64,000 bases of DNA from positions 3,941,854 through 4,005,853 of the forward strand of contig NZ_KV440945.1 in the NCBI RefSeq assembly GCF_001636345.1. The letters run 5' to 3'. Numbering within the stretch: position 1 is the stretch's first letter; every line of letters begins with the position of its first letter. Made by a program: the position numbers and the translations under genes. This DNA is from Cytobacillus gottheilii (GTDB taxonomy: Bacteria; Bacillota; Bacilli; Bacillales; Cytobacillaceae). Positions 7,725 to 17,644 of this stretch are shown here, piece after piece. Under the pieces are notes generated by a model. The model did no database searches. It worked only from the letters and a program-made list of their open reading frames with translations, and was not told the DNA's origin.

Positions 7725-9251
7725 ATGACGAATCAAATGCCAAGATTTCCAGAATCATATTGGACAGATATTGATCTGCCCTCTTTTCAGCCCTTAAAGG
7801 AAGATACTTCTGCAGATGTGGTGATTGTAGGCGGAGGAATTACAGGAATCACATCGGCATATTTGCTGGCTAAAGAAGGACTTAAAGTTACGCTCTTAGA
7901 AGCTGGGAAAATCTTAAATGGCACAACCGCACATACAACGGCGAAAATAACTGCACAGCATGGAGTTATATACGATGAATTCATTCAGCATTTTGGACTT
8001 GAAAAGACGAAACTCTATTATGAGGCTTCCAAAGAAGCTCAGGAATTTATCTTAAAAGTAAAGAACGAATTAAATATTGATTGTGATTATAGCGAGCAAG
8101 ATGCCATAATTTATGCAGAATCGGATGAATATAGAGAAAAGCTAAAAAAAGAGATGAGTGCATATGAAAAGCTTGGCATTACCGGCCATCTTGGCAATGA
8201 TTTTCCATTTCCTATCGAAACTAAGGCTGTCTTAACCATGAATAATCAAGCTCAATTTCATCCTCTGAAATATTTGCATCAGCTTGTTCAGGCATTTACG
8301 GATATGGGCGGCACTATATACGAGAATACAACAGCTGTGGATCTTGAAAAAGGGGAACGTCCAGATGTTGTAACAAGAGAAGGACATCGGGTCAAGAGTA
8401 AATATGTAATAGCAGCTTCTCATTTTCCTTTCGCAGATATGAAAGGATTCTATTTTGCCCGACTGCTACCTGAAAGATCGTATGTTATTGCGATCAAGGC
8501 AGAGAAAGAGTACCCCGAAGGAATGTATTACAGCGCTGATCAGCCCAAGAGATCCTTGCGATATACTCCTGTTAATGGGGAAAAACTTTTATTAATAGGA
8601 GGAGAAGGTCATAAAACAGGTAAAGGACCTGACACGCTGAAGCATTACGAAGCACTAGAACAATTTGCTTCCAGCCTTTTTGGCATTAAAGAATATCCTT
8701 ATCGATGGTCTGCACAAGATCTGACTTCACTTGATAAAATGCCATATATCGGGCCAATTACTGCTGACCAGCCACATATTTTTGTCGCAACAGGCTACCG
8801 AAAATGGGGCATGACAAATGGTACTGCAGCAGCTTTGCTTTTAAGAGACCAAATCCTTGAAAAAGAAAATCCGTACAGTGAGTTATTCTCACCGTCCCGT
8901 TTTGTGGCTGATCCTAGCATTAAAAAGGTCATTTACTATAACACTGATACCGCTGGACAGCTGTTAAAAGGCAAGCTCGAGTATGTGCCAAAAGAAATCA
9001 GCGATCTCTCGAATGATGAAGGTGCTGTTGTCATTGTGGATGGAAAAAGATCTGGTGCTTATAAGGATATGGATGGGAAATTGCATGTTGTCGACACTAC
9101 CTGTACACATATGGGCTGCGAAACACGATGGAATCACGGAGAAAGAACATGGGACTGCCCTTGCCATGGATCACGGTTCTCCTATGATGGAGAGGTTGTG
9201 GAAGGTCCAGCAGACAAGCCATTAAAAAAATTGAATGATGTTACTGGTTAA
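7725..9251 (+). CDS. yhfW: FAD-dependent oxidoreductase with C-terminal Rieske domain (YhfW type)
   Basis: 508 residues, the size of B. subtilis YhfW. The N-terminus has a Rossmann FAD motif VIVGGGITG (33-41) within a D-amino-acid-oxidase-like (DAO) domain. The Rieske [2Fe-2S] domain at the C-terminus has CTHMGC (Cys460, His462) and CPCHGSRF (Cys478, His481), the four cluster ligands. Such fusions pass electrons between the cluster and flavin; the substrate is unknown. An AGAGGAGGATAT site precedes the ATG. It is divergent from the transsulfuration gene and shares only the 184-bp intergenic region. Confidence 0.92.
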   Translation: MTNQMPRFPESYWTDIDLPSFQPLKEDTSADVVIVGGGITGITSAYLLAKEGLKVTLLEAGKILNGTTAHTTAKITAQHGVIYDEFIQHFGLEKTKLYYEASKEAQEFILKVKNELNIDCDYSEQDAIIYAESDEYREKLKKEMSAYEKLGITGHLGNDFPFPIETKAVLTMNNQAQFHPLKYLHQLVQAFTDMGGTIYENTTAVDLEKGERPDVVTREGHRVKSKYVIAASHFPFADMKGFYFARLLPERSYVIAIKAEKEYPEGMYYSADQPKRSLRYTPVNGEKLLLIGGEGHKTGKGPDTLKHYEALEQFASSLFGIKEYPYRWSAQDLTSLDKMPYIGPITADQPHIFVATGYRKWGMTNGTAAALLLRDQILEKENPYSELFSPSRFVADPSIKKVIYYNTDTAGQLLKGKLEYVPKEISDLSNDEGAVVIVDGKRSGAYKDMDGKLHVVDTTCTHMGCETRWNHGERTWDCPCHGSRFSYDGEVVEGPADKPLKKLNDVTG

Positions 9252-9266
9252 TGCACCTGATAAAGA

Positions 9267-9300
9267 GAACCAGCTCCCCTGCAATTAGGAGAGCTGGTTC
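9267..9300. terminator. Bidirectional terminator between converging genes
   Basis: GAACCAGCTC and GAGCTGGTTC form a perfect 10-bp stem around a 14-base loop, located between the stop codons of the Rieske oxidoreductase and HemAT. T tracts are modest on both sides. Confidence 0.7.
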
Positions 9301-9311
9301 CTTAATATCCT

Positions 9312-10610
9312 TTATGCATTATTTGCCGCATCATTTAACTTTTCAGCTGAAGAGGCAACCGTTGTAGAGGCAGTTCCTATTTCATTAATGCTATAAATAA
9401 GTTCATTTACTTGATTCCCTACCGAACTAAGATAGTTAGCGTTTGAAGATATGGATGCTGCAATCGCATCAAAGGCTTCATTGGTTTGCAGAGATGTTTC
9501 CATCCCTTCTGTAACAGAAGATGCTACATTTAATAGAGACTCACTAACTGCTTTTGTCAGCAAGGAAGATGTTTGAATCAATTCCTGGATTTCGCCTATT
9601 GATAATTTAGTCTGCTCAGCCAGCTTCTTTACTTCCTGTGAAACTACTGCAAATCCCTTGCCATGTTCTCCGGCTCTGGCAGCTTCGATCGCTGAGTTCA
9701 AGGCCAGCAGGTTTGTCTGATCGGCAATACTTTGAACAAATGCTATAACAGAATTTACTTTTTCAGATGCTCCGTTAAGCTGCTCAACGGTTGTTGTCAT
9801 AATCGCAGTCTCAGACTGAATCTGCTCAATTTTAATAGAAAGGTCGGAAAGCTTTTCTTTCCCAATTCCACCTTGATACTGAATGGTTTCTGAATGTGCT
9901 CCGCTATCCTTAATAAGACTATTAAACTCATGACTTCGTGCAATTAAATTTTCAACTGATGCACTCGTTTCCTCAGCTAAAGCAACGAGATCCTCACTGA
10001 CATCGAGGATTTTATCCTTTAATTCATTTTTCCCCTGCTGAAATGTATCCTTCATCATCCTCATATTTTCTTCTTCATAGGTCTCAAGGACAAGCTGCTG
10101 CTCCAGACTTAAAAGCTTATTTACGGAGGCAATGATTTCTTTTAATTCGATAATTGAATGTGCACTTTCACAAATGACCTCCAGAATAGCATTTTGAAGA
10201 TTTTGAAACGATCCCATATACCATGCAGGTTTTAAGCCAATTTTATAGTGTATAAATGCAATTCTTAATCTCTTATTTATAAACTCTTCTGTAATTTCTC
10301 CATTAAATAATTCAATGATATGCTGCCTTAAAGTTCCTCGTAATGTTGAAACGGAACTATGTTTGTTTACTATATCCTGCAGCTCCTGTACTTGAAGAAT
10401 AGTTCCATAAAACTCTTCTGTTAACCAATCAACCTGATGCTCTATTAAAGGCTGCACCAGCTTAATATGCTGCAAATCTTTTTCTGATATTTTAAGCATT
10501 TGCAGTTTTTCTAGTATGTTTTGGTTATTTTTAATGTCAATTTTCACTTGAATTTCTTTTGCTGCTATTTGCCAGTTCTCTCTTTTTGGGTGTTTCTTAA
10601 ATTTTAACAT
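9312..10610 (-). CDS. hemAT: HemAT, heme-based aerotaxis transducer
   Basis: 432 residues, the same length as B. subtilis HemAT. Residues 1-180 are a sensor globin; His121 in [18 protein letters not shown] is the likely proximal heme ligand. There are no membrane segments. The C-terminal half is an MCP signalling domain with the hairpin signature [20 protein letters not shown], which contacts CheA/CheW. It binds O2 in the cytoplasm and biases flagellar rotation. It is monocistronic and divergent from nothing closely linked. I did not find a convincing sigma-D promoter in the short leader. Confidence 0.95.
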   Translation of the reverse strand: MLKFKKHPKRENWQIAAKEIQVKIDIKNNQNILEKLQMLKISEKDLQHIKLVQPLIEHQVDWLTEEFYGTILQVQELQDIVNKHSSVSTLRGTLRQHIIELFNGEITEEFINKRLRIAFIHYKIGLKPAWYMGSFQNLQNAILEVICESAHSIIELKEIIASVNKLLSLEQQLVLETYEEENMRMMKDTFQQGKNELKDKILDVSEDLVALAEETSASVENLIARSHEFNSLIKDSGAHSETIQYQGGIGKEKLSDLSIKIEQIQSETAIMTTTVEQLNGASEKVNSVIAFVQSIADQTNLLALNSAIEAARAGEHGKGFAVVSQEVKKLAEQTKLSIGEIQELIQTSSLLTKAVSESLLNVASSVTEGMETSLQTNEAFDAIAASISSNANYLSSVGNQVNELIYSINEIGTASTTVASSAEKLNDAANNA

Positions 10611-10710
10611 GTTTTCCCCGCCCCTAAAGGTGATAGCACCTCTGTTTATAAAATCTCTATATACTATAAAATAACATAATGCAATAAGATAATATGTGAA
10701 TTTTTGGTGC

Positions 10711-10750
10711 CAAATACCTATACCAATCGCATGATTGGTATAGGTATTTG
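10711..10750. terminator. 18-bp perfect inverted repeat downstream of a small gene
   Basis: CAAATACCTATACCAATC and GATTGGTATAGGTATTTG pair perfectly around a GCAT loop. It abuts the stop codon of the 44-residue minus-strand gene. Neither side carries a strong T tract, so it may be a terminator or a protective 3' hairpin. Confidence 0.6.
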
Positions 10751-10751
10751 A

Positions 10752-10886
10752 TTAATCTTGAACATTTTTATTTTTTGCTTCTCTGCTGCCTGTTGTAAAT
10801 TCAACTAATTCTTCACTTGTACGGTCTGGATGTTTTTTATTATTATTTCGCTGCGCGTTTTGATTAGCCTTTTTAGTACGTCCCAA
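10752..10886 (-). CDS. Small basic/polar protein, 44 residues
   Basis: A TTG start preceded by AAAGGAGTG at good spacing opens a 44-codon frame, MGRTKKANQNAQRNN to AKNKNVQD, ending at an 18-bp hairpin. It is rich in Asn, Lys, Gln and Arg with no hydrophobic segment, which resembles small acid-soluble or minor spore proteins in composition. I do not recognise the family. The combination of ribosome binding site, frame and terminal hairpin supports a real gene; an in-frame GTG three codons upstream sits too close to the binding site. Confidence 0.55.
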   Translation of the reverse strand: MGRTKKANQNAQRNNNKKHPDRTSEELVEFTTGSREAKNKNVQD

Positions 10887-11194
10887 GACACTCACTCCTT
10901 TCGTTTAATCAAAAGTAGTATGAGTCAAGGAAAGAATGGTTATTCAGGTTAATCCCACCTCATAGTTCATAATATTCAGAATACTAACGGTGTTCTACAT
11001 GTTTCGACACTGTTTGTAGAAAATATATCAGCGTTTCCCCTTATTTTCTATAGATTTTCATTAAAATTTACAAAAAAATAACTGAAAGCCTTTACTATTT
11101 CCTTTCAGGTAAACATAGCTTCTATAAGTTTATATGCAAGCTCCATTTTACTCCGGTCTAAGAATGAATTGTAATTATAATGTGAAATAAAAAA
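10887..11194. other. Intergenic region without a recognisable gene
   Basis: AT-rich stretch between the small gene and the helicase terminator. I see only a short inverted repeat, TTCTACA and TGTAGAA, near 11000-11025, and no supported reading frame or RNA motif. Confidence 0.5.
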
Positions 11195-11228
11195 CCGAAT
11201 GATTAGCATGCAATTTCTAATCATTCGG
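11195..11228 (-). terminator. Rho-independent terminator of the DEAD-box helicase gene
   Basis: CCGAATGATTAG and CTAATCATTCGG form a 12-bp stem; on the minus strand it is followed by TTTTTTATTT. Confidence 0.9.
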
Positions 11229-11264
11229 AAATTAATCTTGTTTAATTATTTTGTCATTAACAAC

Positions 11265-12413
11265 TTATTTACGCTGATCACGCGTACTGTATTCCGTAAT
11301 GTCTCCGCCTCTGATCATCATTTTTTGCACAGGTATATTCAGCTGATTTCCAAACTTTTTTAATTCTCTTTCTTCGCGCTCATTAATAATGGAAAGAACC
11401 GTTCCGCTGGCACCAAATCGGCCAGTTCTGCCAGATCTATGAACATATTGCTCCATATCCTTTGGAAAATCATAATGAACTACATGGGTAATTCCCTTAA
11501 TATCTAAGCCTCTTGCAGCCACATCAGTTGCCAGCAGAAGATTGGTTCTGCCTTCTTTAAAATCCTTAAGTGCTTTTTGACGTTCGGTTTTATCCAGGTC
11601 GCTATGCAGAGTACTTACTTTAATATTTTTGAAGTCCAGCTTTTCAGAAAGCACCGTTAAATTGCCGATATCTCTTACAAAAACCAGTCCTTTTATCCCA
11701 TTAAGTCTGGAGATCTTTTCAAGCATTTTCATTTTATCTCTTTGCTCTGCGATAAAGTAAAAGTGTGAAACTTCTTCTGCTACTATGGTTTCGTCTTTAT
11801 TAATTTTAAGCATACTTGGCGACTTGGCCATTTCTGCTGCAATTTTTTCAATGTGAGATGGTAATGTTGCTGAGAACATAACCATTTGCCGGTCACTTAG
11901 AGTGGATTTCACGATATTTGTTACAGTGGATGTATGCTCGGGTACAAGCAGCTGGTCACACTCATCTAAAATAATGGTTTTTACTTCATGCATTTTCAGC
12001 TTCTTCTGCTTAATAAGCTCTAGCATTCTTCCTGGTGTTCCTAAAGCAATATGAGGATGTTTTTTTAATTTTTCAAGCTGTCTCTTCACATTGGCTCCGC
12101 CGATAAAGGACGCTGCTCGAATTCCGCTGCCAGTTGCCCATTTCCCTATTTCCTCTAAAATTTGCATAATTAATTCTTGCGAGGAAGCTATAATAACTGC
12201 CTGTACAGCTTTTTTCTCAACATCAATTTTTTCCAGAAGCGGCAATAGGTATGCTAATGTCTTCCCGGTACCGGTTGGAGATTGAGCAATAATATCTTTT
12301 CCATCAATAATAAGTGGAATAGCCTGCTGCTGAATAGTCGTAGGCTGCTGAAAGCCGCTTTTAGTCCATGCTTCTTGAATAAATGGCTTCATATCTTTTA
12401 TAAGTGTATCCAA
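11265..12413 (-). CDS. yfmL: DEAD-box RNA helicase, YfmL type
   Basis: 382 residues forming just the two RecA-like domains with almost no C-terminal extension, as in B. subtilis YfmL. Motifs: Q motif region GFQQPTTIQQQA, Walker A SPTGTGKT (Lys51), GTPGR, motif II DECD (150-153; Cys where most have Ala), motif III SAT, and motif VI YVHRSGRTGR. The GGANVKRQLEKLKKHPHI segment is characteristic of the YfmL branch as I recall it. YfmL aids ribosome biogenesis. The gene is monocistronic and ends at a strong terminator. Confidence 0.87.
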   Translation of the reverse strand: MDTLIKDMKPFIQEAWTKSGFQQPTTIQQQAIPLIIDGKDIIAQSPTGTGKTLAYLLPLLEKIDVEKKAVQAVIIASSQELIMQILEEIGKWATGSGIRAASFIGGANVKRQLEKLKKHPHIALGTPGRMLELIKQKKLKMHEVKTIILDECDQLLVPEHTSTVTNIVKSTLSDRQMVMFSATLPSHIEKIAAEMAKSPSMLKINKDETIVAEEVSHFYFIAEQRDKMKMLEKISRLNGIKGLVFVRDIGNLTVLSEKLDFKNIKVSTLHSDLDKTERQKALKDFKEGRTNLLLATDVAARGLDIKGITHVVHYDFPKDMEQYVHRSGRTGRFGASGTVLSIINEREERELKKFGNQLNIPVQKMMIRGGDITEYSTRDQRK

Positions 12414-12609
12414 TTTCTGTCACCTTCAGTTTTCTGTATTAATCAGTGTATTAAATAGGATTTGTTCGAGGATGTCATACCTAAAAATACCACTGTTATG
12501 TTCGGTTAAACGCTAAACATCATATATTTGATTGTGCAGTTTCTGCATTTTCATTGTCATACTCACTTTTTATTTACAACATAAAGCTTTTTTATTCTAA
12601 CAAACTAAA

Positions 12610-12637
12610 AGGTGCCCAGCAATAGCGCTGGACACCT
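12610..12637 (-). terminator. Terminator of the AGCS symporter gene
   Basis: AGGTGTCCAGC and GCTGGGCACCT (minus strand) pair around GCTATT and are followed by TTTTAGTTTGTT, just past the stop codon. Confidence 0.85.
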
Positions 12638-12650
12638 CTGGTGGTTTTAT

Positions 12651-14111
12651 TTATGAAACCTTATCCTTCTCTTCTTCAAGATTATATCCATCTGCCCAAT
12701 ACTCAGCATTTTTAATGCCAAGTTTCGTTGAGTTGAATACAGGATCCAATCCTTGTTTCTTTTGTGCTTCATAATCTCTCAAGGCAATAAGAGCTGGCTT
12801 TGTTAAAATGAGGATGGCGATTAAATTCAGCCATACCATCAATCCGAGACCAACGTCTCCAAGCGCCCAGGCAAGCCCTGCTGTTTTAACAGCTCCATAA
12901 AATGTTGCACCTAGGAGGACTAATTTCAATATAAACATTGCCGGCTTAATATTCTTGCCTTTTACTAAATAGGCAACATTCGTTTCTGCGATATAGTAAT
13001 AAGCCATAATTGTTGTAAATGCAAAGAAAAATAATGATACAGCAACAAAACCTGCTCCAAATCCAGGAAGCACGGATTCAACAGCTTCTTGAGTGAATCC
13101 CGCACCCGCTTCAACACCTGGAAGATTTTCTACAAGGAAGCTTCCATCAGGGCCAACTGTATTATACATATTCGTAAATAAAATCATAAATGCGGTTGCT
13201 GAACACACTAATAACGTATCAATATATACAGAGAAAGCCTGAACAAGTCCTTGTTTAGCAGGGTGTGATACCTCTGCTGCTGCCGCCGCATGAGGACCAG
13301 TACCCTGACCAGCTTCGTTAGAGTAAATACCCCGCTTTACTCCCCATGCAATCGCACTGCCCACAATACCGCCAAACATCGAATCAGCTGCAAAGGCACT
13401 GCGGAATATTAGTGAAAACACTTCCGGAACTGCACTAATGTTCATTCCGATAATAATAAGAGCAACAATCATATACCCGACTGCCATAAAAGGCACAGCA
13501 TACTGAGCAACAGTTGCTATTCTCTTAACACCGCCGAAGATGATTAAAGCTAATAAAATGACAATAGCTCCACCCGTTATATACTTACTGACACCAAATG
13601 CGTTTTCAATCCCGACAGAAATTGAATTGGATTGAACACCAGGCATGAGGATTGCCATTGCTAGTAAAGCTGCAAGTGCAAATAGAACGGCATACCATTT
13701 CACCCCAATGCCTTTTTCAATATAATATGCTGGTCCGCCTCGGTATACACCGTCTTTCTTAACCTTATAAATTTGGGCAAGCGTTGATTCAACAAACGCA
13801 CTTCCTGCACCAATGAATGCAATAGTCCACATCCAGAATACAGCACCTGGACCACCCATTGCGATCGCTGTTGCAGTACCAGCAATATTACCTGTCCCTA
13901 CTCGGCCGGATAATGCTAGCGATAAAGCCTGAAACGAAGAAACACCTGCATCCGAGCTTTTCCCCTTAAACATGAGCAAGAACATATCTTTAATATGCCT
14001 TACTTGAAGAAATCTTGTCATGATTGTAAAAAATAGTCCTATTGCCAAACAAATATAAATGACGGGGTTGCTCCATAAAACATTATTAAGACTGCCTACG
14101 AATTCTTCCAA
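12651..14111 (-). CDS. Sodium:alanine/glycine symporter (AGCS family)
   Basis: 486 residues with about eleven membrane segments. The AGCS signature region GRVGTGNIAGTATAIAMGGPGAVFWMW (about 69-95, shown here in part) and GSAFVESTLAQIYK are clear, and NEAGQGTGPHAAAAAEVSHPAKQG is the second conserved block. The family imports alanine, glycine or glutamine with Na+. No amino-acid riboswitch is visible upstream. It is divergent from the MFS gene at 14329. The substrate cannot be fixed from sequence. Confidence 0.9.
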   Translation of the reverse strand: MEEFVGSLNNVLWSNPVIYICLAIGLFFTIMTRFLQVRHIKDMFLLMFKGKSSDAGVSSFQALSLALSGRVGTGNIAGTATAIAMGGPGAVFWMWTIAFIGAGSAFVESTLAQIYKVKKDGVYRGGPAYYIEKGIGVKWYAVLFALAALLAMAILMPGVQSNSISVGIENAFGVSKYITGGAIVILLALIIFGGVKRIATVAQYAVPFMAVGYMIVALIIIGMNISAVPEVFSLIFRSAFAADSMFGGIVGSAIAWGVKRGIYSNEAGQGTGPHAAAAAEVSHPAKQGLVQAFSVYIDTLLVCSATAFMILFTNMYNTVGPDGSFLVENLPGVEAGAGFTQEAVESVLPGFGAGFVAVSLFFFAFTTIMAYYYIAETNVAYLVKGKNIKPAMFILKLVLLGATFYGAVKTAGLAWALGDVGLGLMVWLNLIAILILTKPALIALRDYEAQKKQGLDPVFNSTKLGIKNAEYWADGYNLEEEKDKVS

Positions 14112-14328
14112 GCAAAAACCTCCTCTTTATTCTGAATTTTTACCATATTAAGAATTATAGGACATATGTAAATTCAATACAATCATTTTTTTTGACATTT
14201 TCACTAGAAAAGAATTTGGACTAGTTATTGTCTTGTTAGGTCATACTTAAATCACTTTCATTTTTCTGAAATTTCCGTTATGCTTATATTTAGGAAAACG
14301 AAATATCTTCAAGAAAGAAGTGTTTTTA

Positions 14329-15540
14329 TTGAATCAGCAATCAAAGAGAAATCTCTTCATCATGTGGTTTGCCAATTTCTTCATAGCTGGAAGCATGACA
14401 ATGGTATTGCCGTTTATCTCCTTGTACATTGAGACATTCGGAGACTTCTCCTCCGCTTATGTTCAGCATTGGTCAGGTTGGACATTCGCCATTACATTTG
14501 TGACTGCTTTTATCTTCTCACCTATATGGGGAAGAATTGGGGATTTATATGGCCGCAAAAAAATATTGATTATTTCCGGTCTGGGCATGGGGGTATCCAT
14601 CTTTTTAATGGGCTATGTCACTTCTGTCGGACAGCTTTTTACATTAAGACTATTCATGGGTATATTCACAGGATTTATCAGTGTCTCGCAGGCTTATATC
14701 TCCACACAAACTCCTAAAGAAATTGCTGGACGTGTTCTCGGCACGCTTCAGACAGGAAGCATTACCGGCTCCTTAATGGGACCGCTGCTAGGCGGTATCC
14801 TCGCAGATACTTATGGCTACGCAAGTACATTCCAGGGAACTTCCTTTGCCATTATTCTCTCCGCGATCCTCGTGATGTTTACAAAAGAATATGTAATCGA
14901 ACGCACGAAGGGAACCAAGCAAAAGTATTCAAGCAAAGAAGTTATTTTACACATCATCCGCCATCCGGTTTTATTAACCGTTATGCTCATTTCCTCCTTA
15001 GTTCAAATCGCGCATTTTAGTATTCAGCCTATCTTATCTCTATATGTCAGCGAGCTACATGGCCCAGAAAATCTCGCTTTCTTCGCTGGAGTTGCCTTTT
15101 CTGCAGCAGGAGCAGGAAATTTATTAATGGCACGTAAATGGGGGAAAATTGGAGATCAGCATGGCTATATTAAGGTGCTTATAATCCTATTATTATTGGC
15201 TGGTATTTTCTATATTCCAGGCGGATTTGTCACCAATATGTGGCAGCTTGTGCTTGTTCGTTTTCTGCTCGGAGTAACCATCGGCGGCATTATACCAGTG
15301 CGTGTCGCATATATTCGCCAAGAGGCACCGCTCACCATGCAAGGCGAGGTGCTCGGCTACAATACAAGCCTGCGATTCCTAGGCAATGTTATTGGACCTG
15401 CAATGGGCGGAATCATATCTGCTTATTTTGGTTTTACAGCCGTCTTCCTGCTTACAAGTTCACTTCTGATTATAAGCGGTCTTATTTTACTTGCATCAAC
15501 ACATCGGCACCCAGAGCTATCGAAGGATTCGGTGACTTGA
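14329..15540 (+). CDS. MFS drug-type efflux transporter
   Basis: About 403 residues with twelve membrane segments. The loop 2-3 motif GRIGDLYGRKKILI is the MFS motif A, and the segment-5 block GSITGSLMGPLLGGILAD is motif C of drug:H+ antiporters, so export is likely. I prefer the TTG at 14329 because AAGAAAGAAG is correctly spaced from it; a GTG at 14320 would add three residues but leaves no room for a binding site. A terminator follows at 15619. The substrate is unknown. Confidence 0.85.
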   Translation: MNQQSKRNLFIMWFANFFIAGSMTMVLPFISLYIETFGDFSSAYVQHWSGWTFAITFVTAFIFSPIWGRIGDLYGRKKILIISGLGMGVSIFLMGYVTSVGQLFTLRLFMGIFTGFISVSQAYISTQTPKEIAGRVLGTLQTGSITGSLMGPLLGGILADTYGYASTFQGTSFAIILSAILVMFTKEYVIERTKGTKQKYSSKEVILHIIRHPVLLTVMLISSLVQIAHFSIQPILSLYVSELHGPENLAFFAGVAFSAAGAGNLLMARKWGKIGDQHGYIKVLIILLLLAGIFYIPGGFVTNMWQLVLVRFLLGVTIGGIIPVRVAYIRQEAPLTMQGEVLGYNTSLRFLGNVIGPAMGGIISAYFGFTAVFLLTSSLLIISGLILLASTHRHPELSKDSVT

Positions 15541-15618
15541 ATTTGAAAAAGAAAGCCTGATTTTGAAGGCGGAATTTGAACAGACCTTGTATTTCCAATG
15601 TCCATTTATACTTGATAT

Positions 15619-15656
15619 GAAAACAGCTTGGAGTAAGATCTCTCCAGGCTGTTTTC
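15619..15656 (+). terminator. Terminator of the MFS gene
   Basis: GAAAACAGC(TT)GGAG pairs with CTCCAGGCTGTTTTC and is followed by AATTTTGTT. Confidence 0.8.
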
Positions 15657-15690
15657 AATTTTGTTCACACTGGAATGATAATTGGTTTAG

Positions 15691-15925
15691 AAATAGACGG
15701 AGAAATTACGTTTATTTAGAGAAATACCTACATTTCCCCCAAAATAGGCGGAGTATTTCCGACTATATGCACATATTCAATGAATTTTGCTCTAAATAGA
15801 GGAGTTAACCGGAATTCCTCCCTTTATTTTTGCTTATTTTGCCCTGTTATAACGAATAGCCGGAAATTCTCCCTTTATTTTTGCTTATTTTTCCCTGTTA
15901 TACCAAATAGCCGGAATTTCTCCTC
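15691..15925. repeat. Degenerate tandem array, unit about 51 bp, five units
   Basis: AAATAG (or GAATAG) followed by a CGGA/GGAG-containing block recurs at 15691, 15742, 15794, 15854 and 15905, giving spacings of 51, 52, 60 and 51. The last units share CCGGAATT-type starts and the stretch CCCTTTATTTTTGCTTATTTT. It lies between converging genes, beyond the MFS terminator. It is not coding: the unit length is generally not a multiple of three and stops occur in all frames. Confidence 0.8.
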
Positions 15926-15967
15926 TATAATGAGTCCTATGATTTTATGAATATGCAAAAATAGAAG

Positions 15968-15999
15968 AGCAGTCCAATTCAACTAGGAATTGGACTGCT
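15968..15999 (-). terminator. Terminator of the subtilase gene
   Basis: AGCAGTCCAATTC and GAATTGGACTGCT form a perfect 13-bp stem with a 6-base loop, just past the subtilase stop; TCTTCTATTTTTGC follows on the minus strand. Confidence 0.85.
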
Positions 16000-16014
16000 T
16001 CTTTCTTTTTCGAA

Positions 16015-17286
16015 TTATCTTACACGCGGAAAGCCAAATCCTGAAGCATAATCATCTCCAGCTGCAGCACCAGTTCCGCCTTTAATATCGTATTGAATGG
16101 CACGGTTTCTTAATTCTGTGCGAAGCTGTGTGTGTGACCAAGATGGATTAGAAGACCAGATTTTAGCTGCTAATCCTGCAACATGCGGAGTCGCCATTGA
16201 TGTTCCGCTAATTGTATTATAGCCACCGCCTATCCATGTTGATTCAATGTTCGCACCAGGTGCAGAAACCTCAACATCTCTCTCCTGAATGACATAGTCA
16301 CCATCTGTATTTGGATTTCCTCTTGAAGAGAAGTTTGCAACCCGATAAGTTCCGTTTTGCTGTACATTTTCAAGAGCGGCAACAGCAACTGCGTTTGGCA
16401 AGGCGCCAGGATATCCAATTGTATTGCTAGAAGGACCGCTATTACCTGATGCAGCAACAACTAATACACCTTTGCTGTATGCATAGTTAACCGCATTTGT
16501 GATCAATGTGTCCTTACCAGCTGAACCTAAAGACATATTAATAACTACTTTAGAGCCTGTTCTTGATGCTTCATCTGCTACATGGCGGATGGCTCCAGCA
16601 ATATCATCCGAGTAACCTCGGCCATTGTCACCAAGCACTTTATATGCCCAGAGCTTCGATTGAGGAGCAACACCGTAAATACCCAATCCATCATGGCCTC
16701 CATGCGCTAATACACTGCCAGCCACGTGTGTTCCATGCCCTTGTCTGTCCGTACAAGAACCGTTTACGAGCGGATTCGATTGTGTGAAGTCTTTACATTG
16801 CTCAGCTGATCCTGCCAGGTCAATATGCGATGTATATACGCCTGTATCAAGAACAGCTACTTTAATGCCGCTTCCCCCTGATGTGGCTCTAATGCCGCTA
16901 TCATTATAAATCGCCTGAATGCCCCATGGTGTCTGGTCACTAGGAACTGCGTTTATGTCATTTGACAGGCTATTTTGTTTGCGCTTTGTCGAAGCCGTTT
17001 CTAACTTTACCTCTTGAACAATTTCTACTTTAATATTTTTATTGTTCTGCAGTGCTTGATATTGCTTTGCATTTACTGTTGTAGTGAATCCATCATTGCC
17101 AAAATTCCAGCGGGGTTCATGCTGCGACTGCAGACTTGCTTTTGCTGAAGAAGATCCTTGAATTAACACACGATAGGTTTCTTTCGCTTCTGCTGCAGAA
17201 TCCTCCTTTGCAAATGCATTTCCTGTGAACAGAGATACGCCCAAAGTCAAACTAAGTAGCACGGCACCAAGCTTTCTTTTTTTCAT
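16015..17286 (-). CDS. Secreted subtilisin-like serine protease (S8)
   Basis: 423 residues from the ATG at 17286, chosen because GAGAGGAG precedes it; an ATG six codons upstream overlaps that site. A signal peptide (MKKRKLGAVLLSLTLGVSL, ending AFA near residue 26) is followed by an I9-like propeptide to about residue 110. The catalytic triad is Asp147 (VLDTGV), His184 (GHGTHVAG) and Ser363 (GTSMATPHVAG), with oxyanion Asn in AASGNSGP. Two cysteines (164 and 178) bracket the loop before the His and could form a disulfide, as in some cold-adapted Bacillus subtilisins. It is an extracellular scavenging protease. Confidence 0.93.
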   Translation of the reverse strand: MKKRKLGAVLLSLTLGVSLFTGNAFAKEDSAAEAKETYRVLIQGSSSAKASLQSQHEPRWNFGNDGFTTTVNAKQYQALQNNKNIKVEIVQEVKLETASTKRKQNSLSNDINAVPSDQTPWGIQAIYNDSGIRATSGGSGIKVAVLDTGVYTSHIDLAGSAEQCKDFTQSNPLVNGSCTDRQGHGTHVAGSVLAHGGHDGLGIYGVAPQSKLWAYKVLGDNGRGYSDDIAGAIRHVADEASRTGSKVVINMSLGSAGKDTLITNAVNYAYSKGVLVVAASGNSGPSSNTIGYPGALPNAVAVAALENVQQNGTYRVANFSSRGNPNTDGDYVIQERDVEVSAPGANIESTWIGGGYNTISGTSMATPHVAGLAAKIWSSNPSWSHTQLRTELRNRAIQYDIKGGTGAAAGDDYASGFGFPRVR

Positions 17287-17644
17287 CCTATTTCTCCTCT
17301 CCATTTATTTATTTGTGTTTCATGGATGTGACCTCAGTATAGTGAAAATTTCCAAATTAAAACATATGTCAATCTATGCAACATTTAAACTGTGAAAATT
17401 AAGTGAAGTTTCATAGATATAAAAAAGTAACAGGAAAAATGGATTAATTCATATTGATTTAGTGGGATATTAGCTTAAAAGCGCTAACTAATCTGCTGTG
17501 AAGCTGCAAAGAAAGCAACTAAAAATGAGGGCATTTTGTTGGATAAATAGTGTGGATTTACACGGCATTAAATTTAGTCCAATATATTCCAGCTAGTAGA
17601 GTGTAACTTTTTCAGAAATCTTTAATATGGTGGATCCTGCACTA

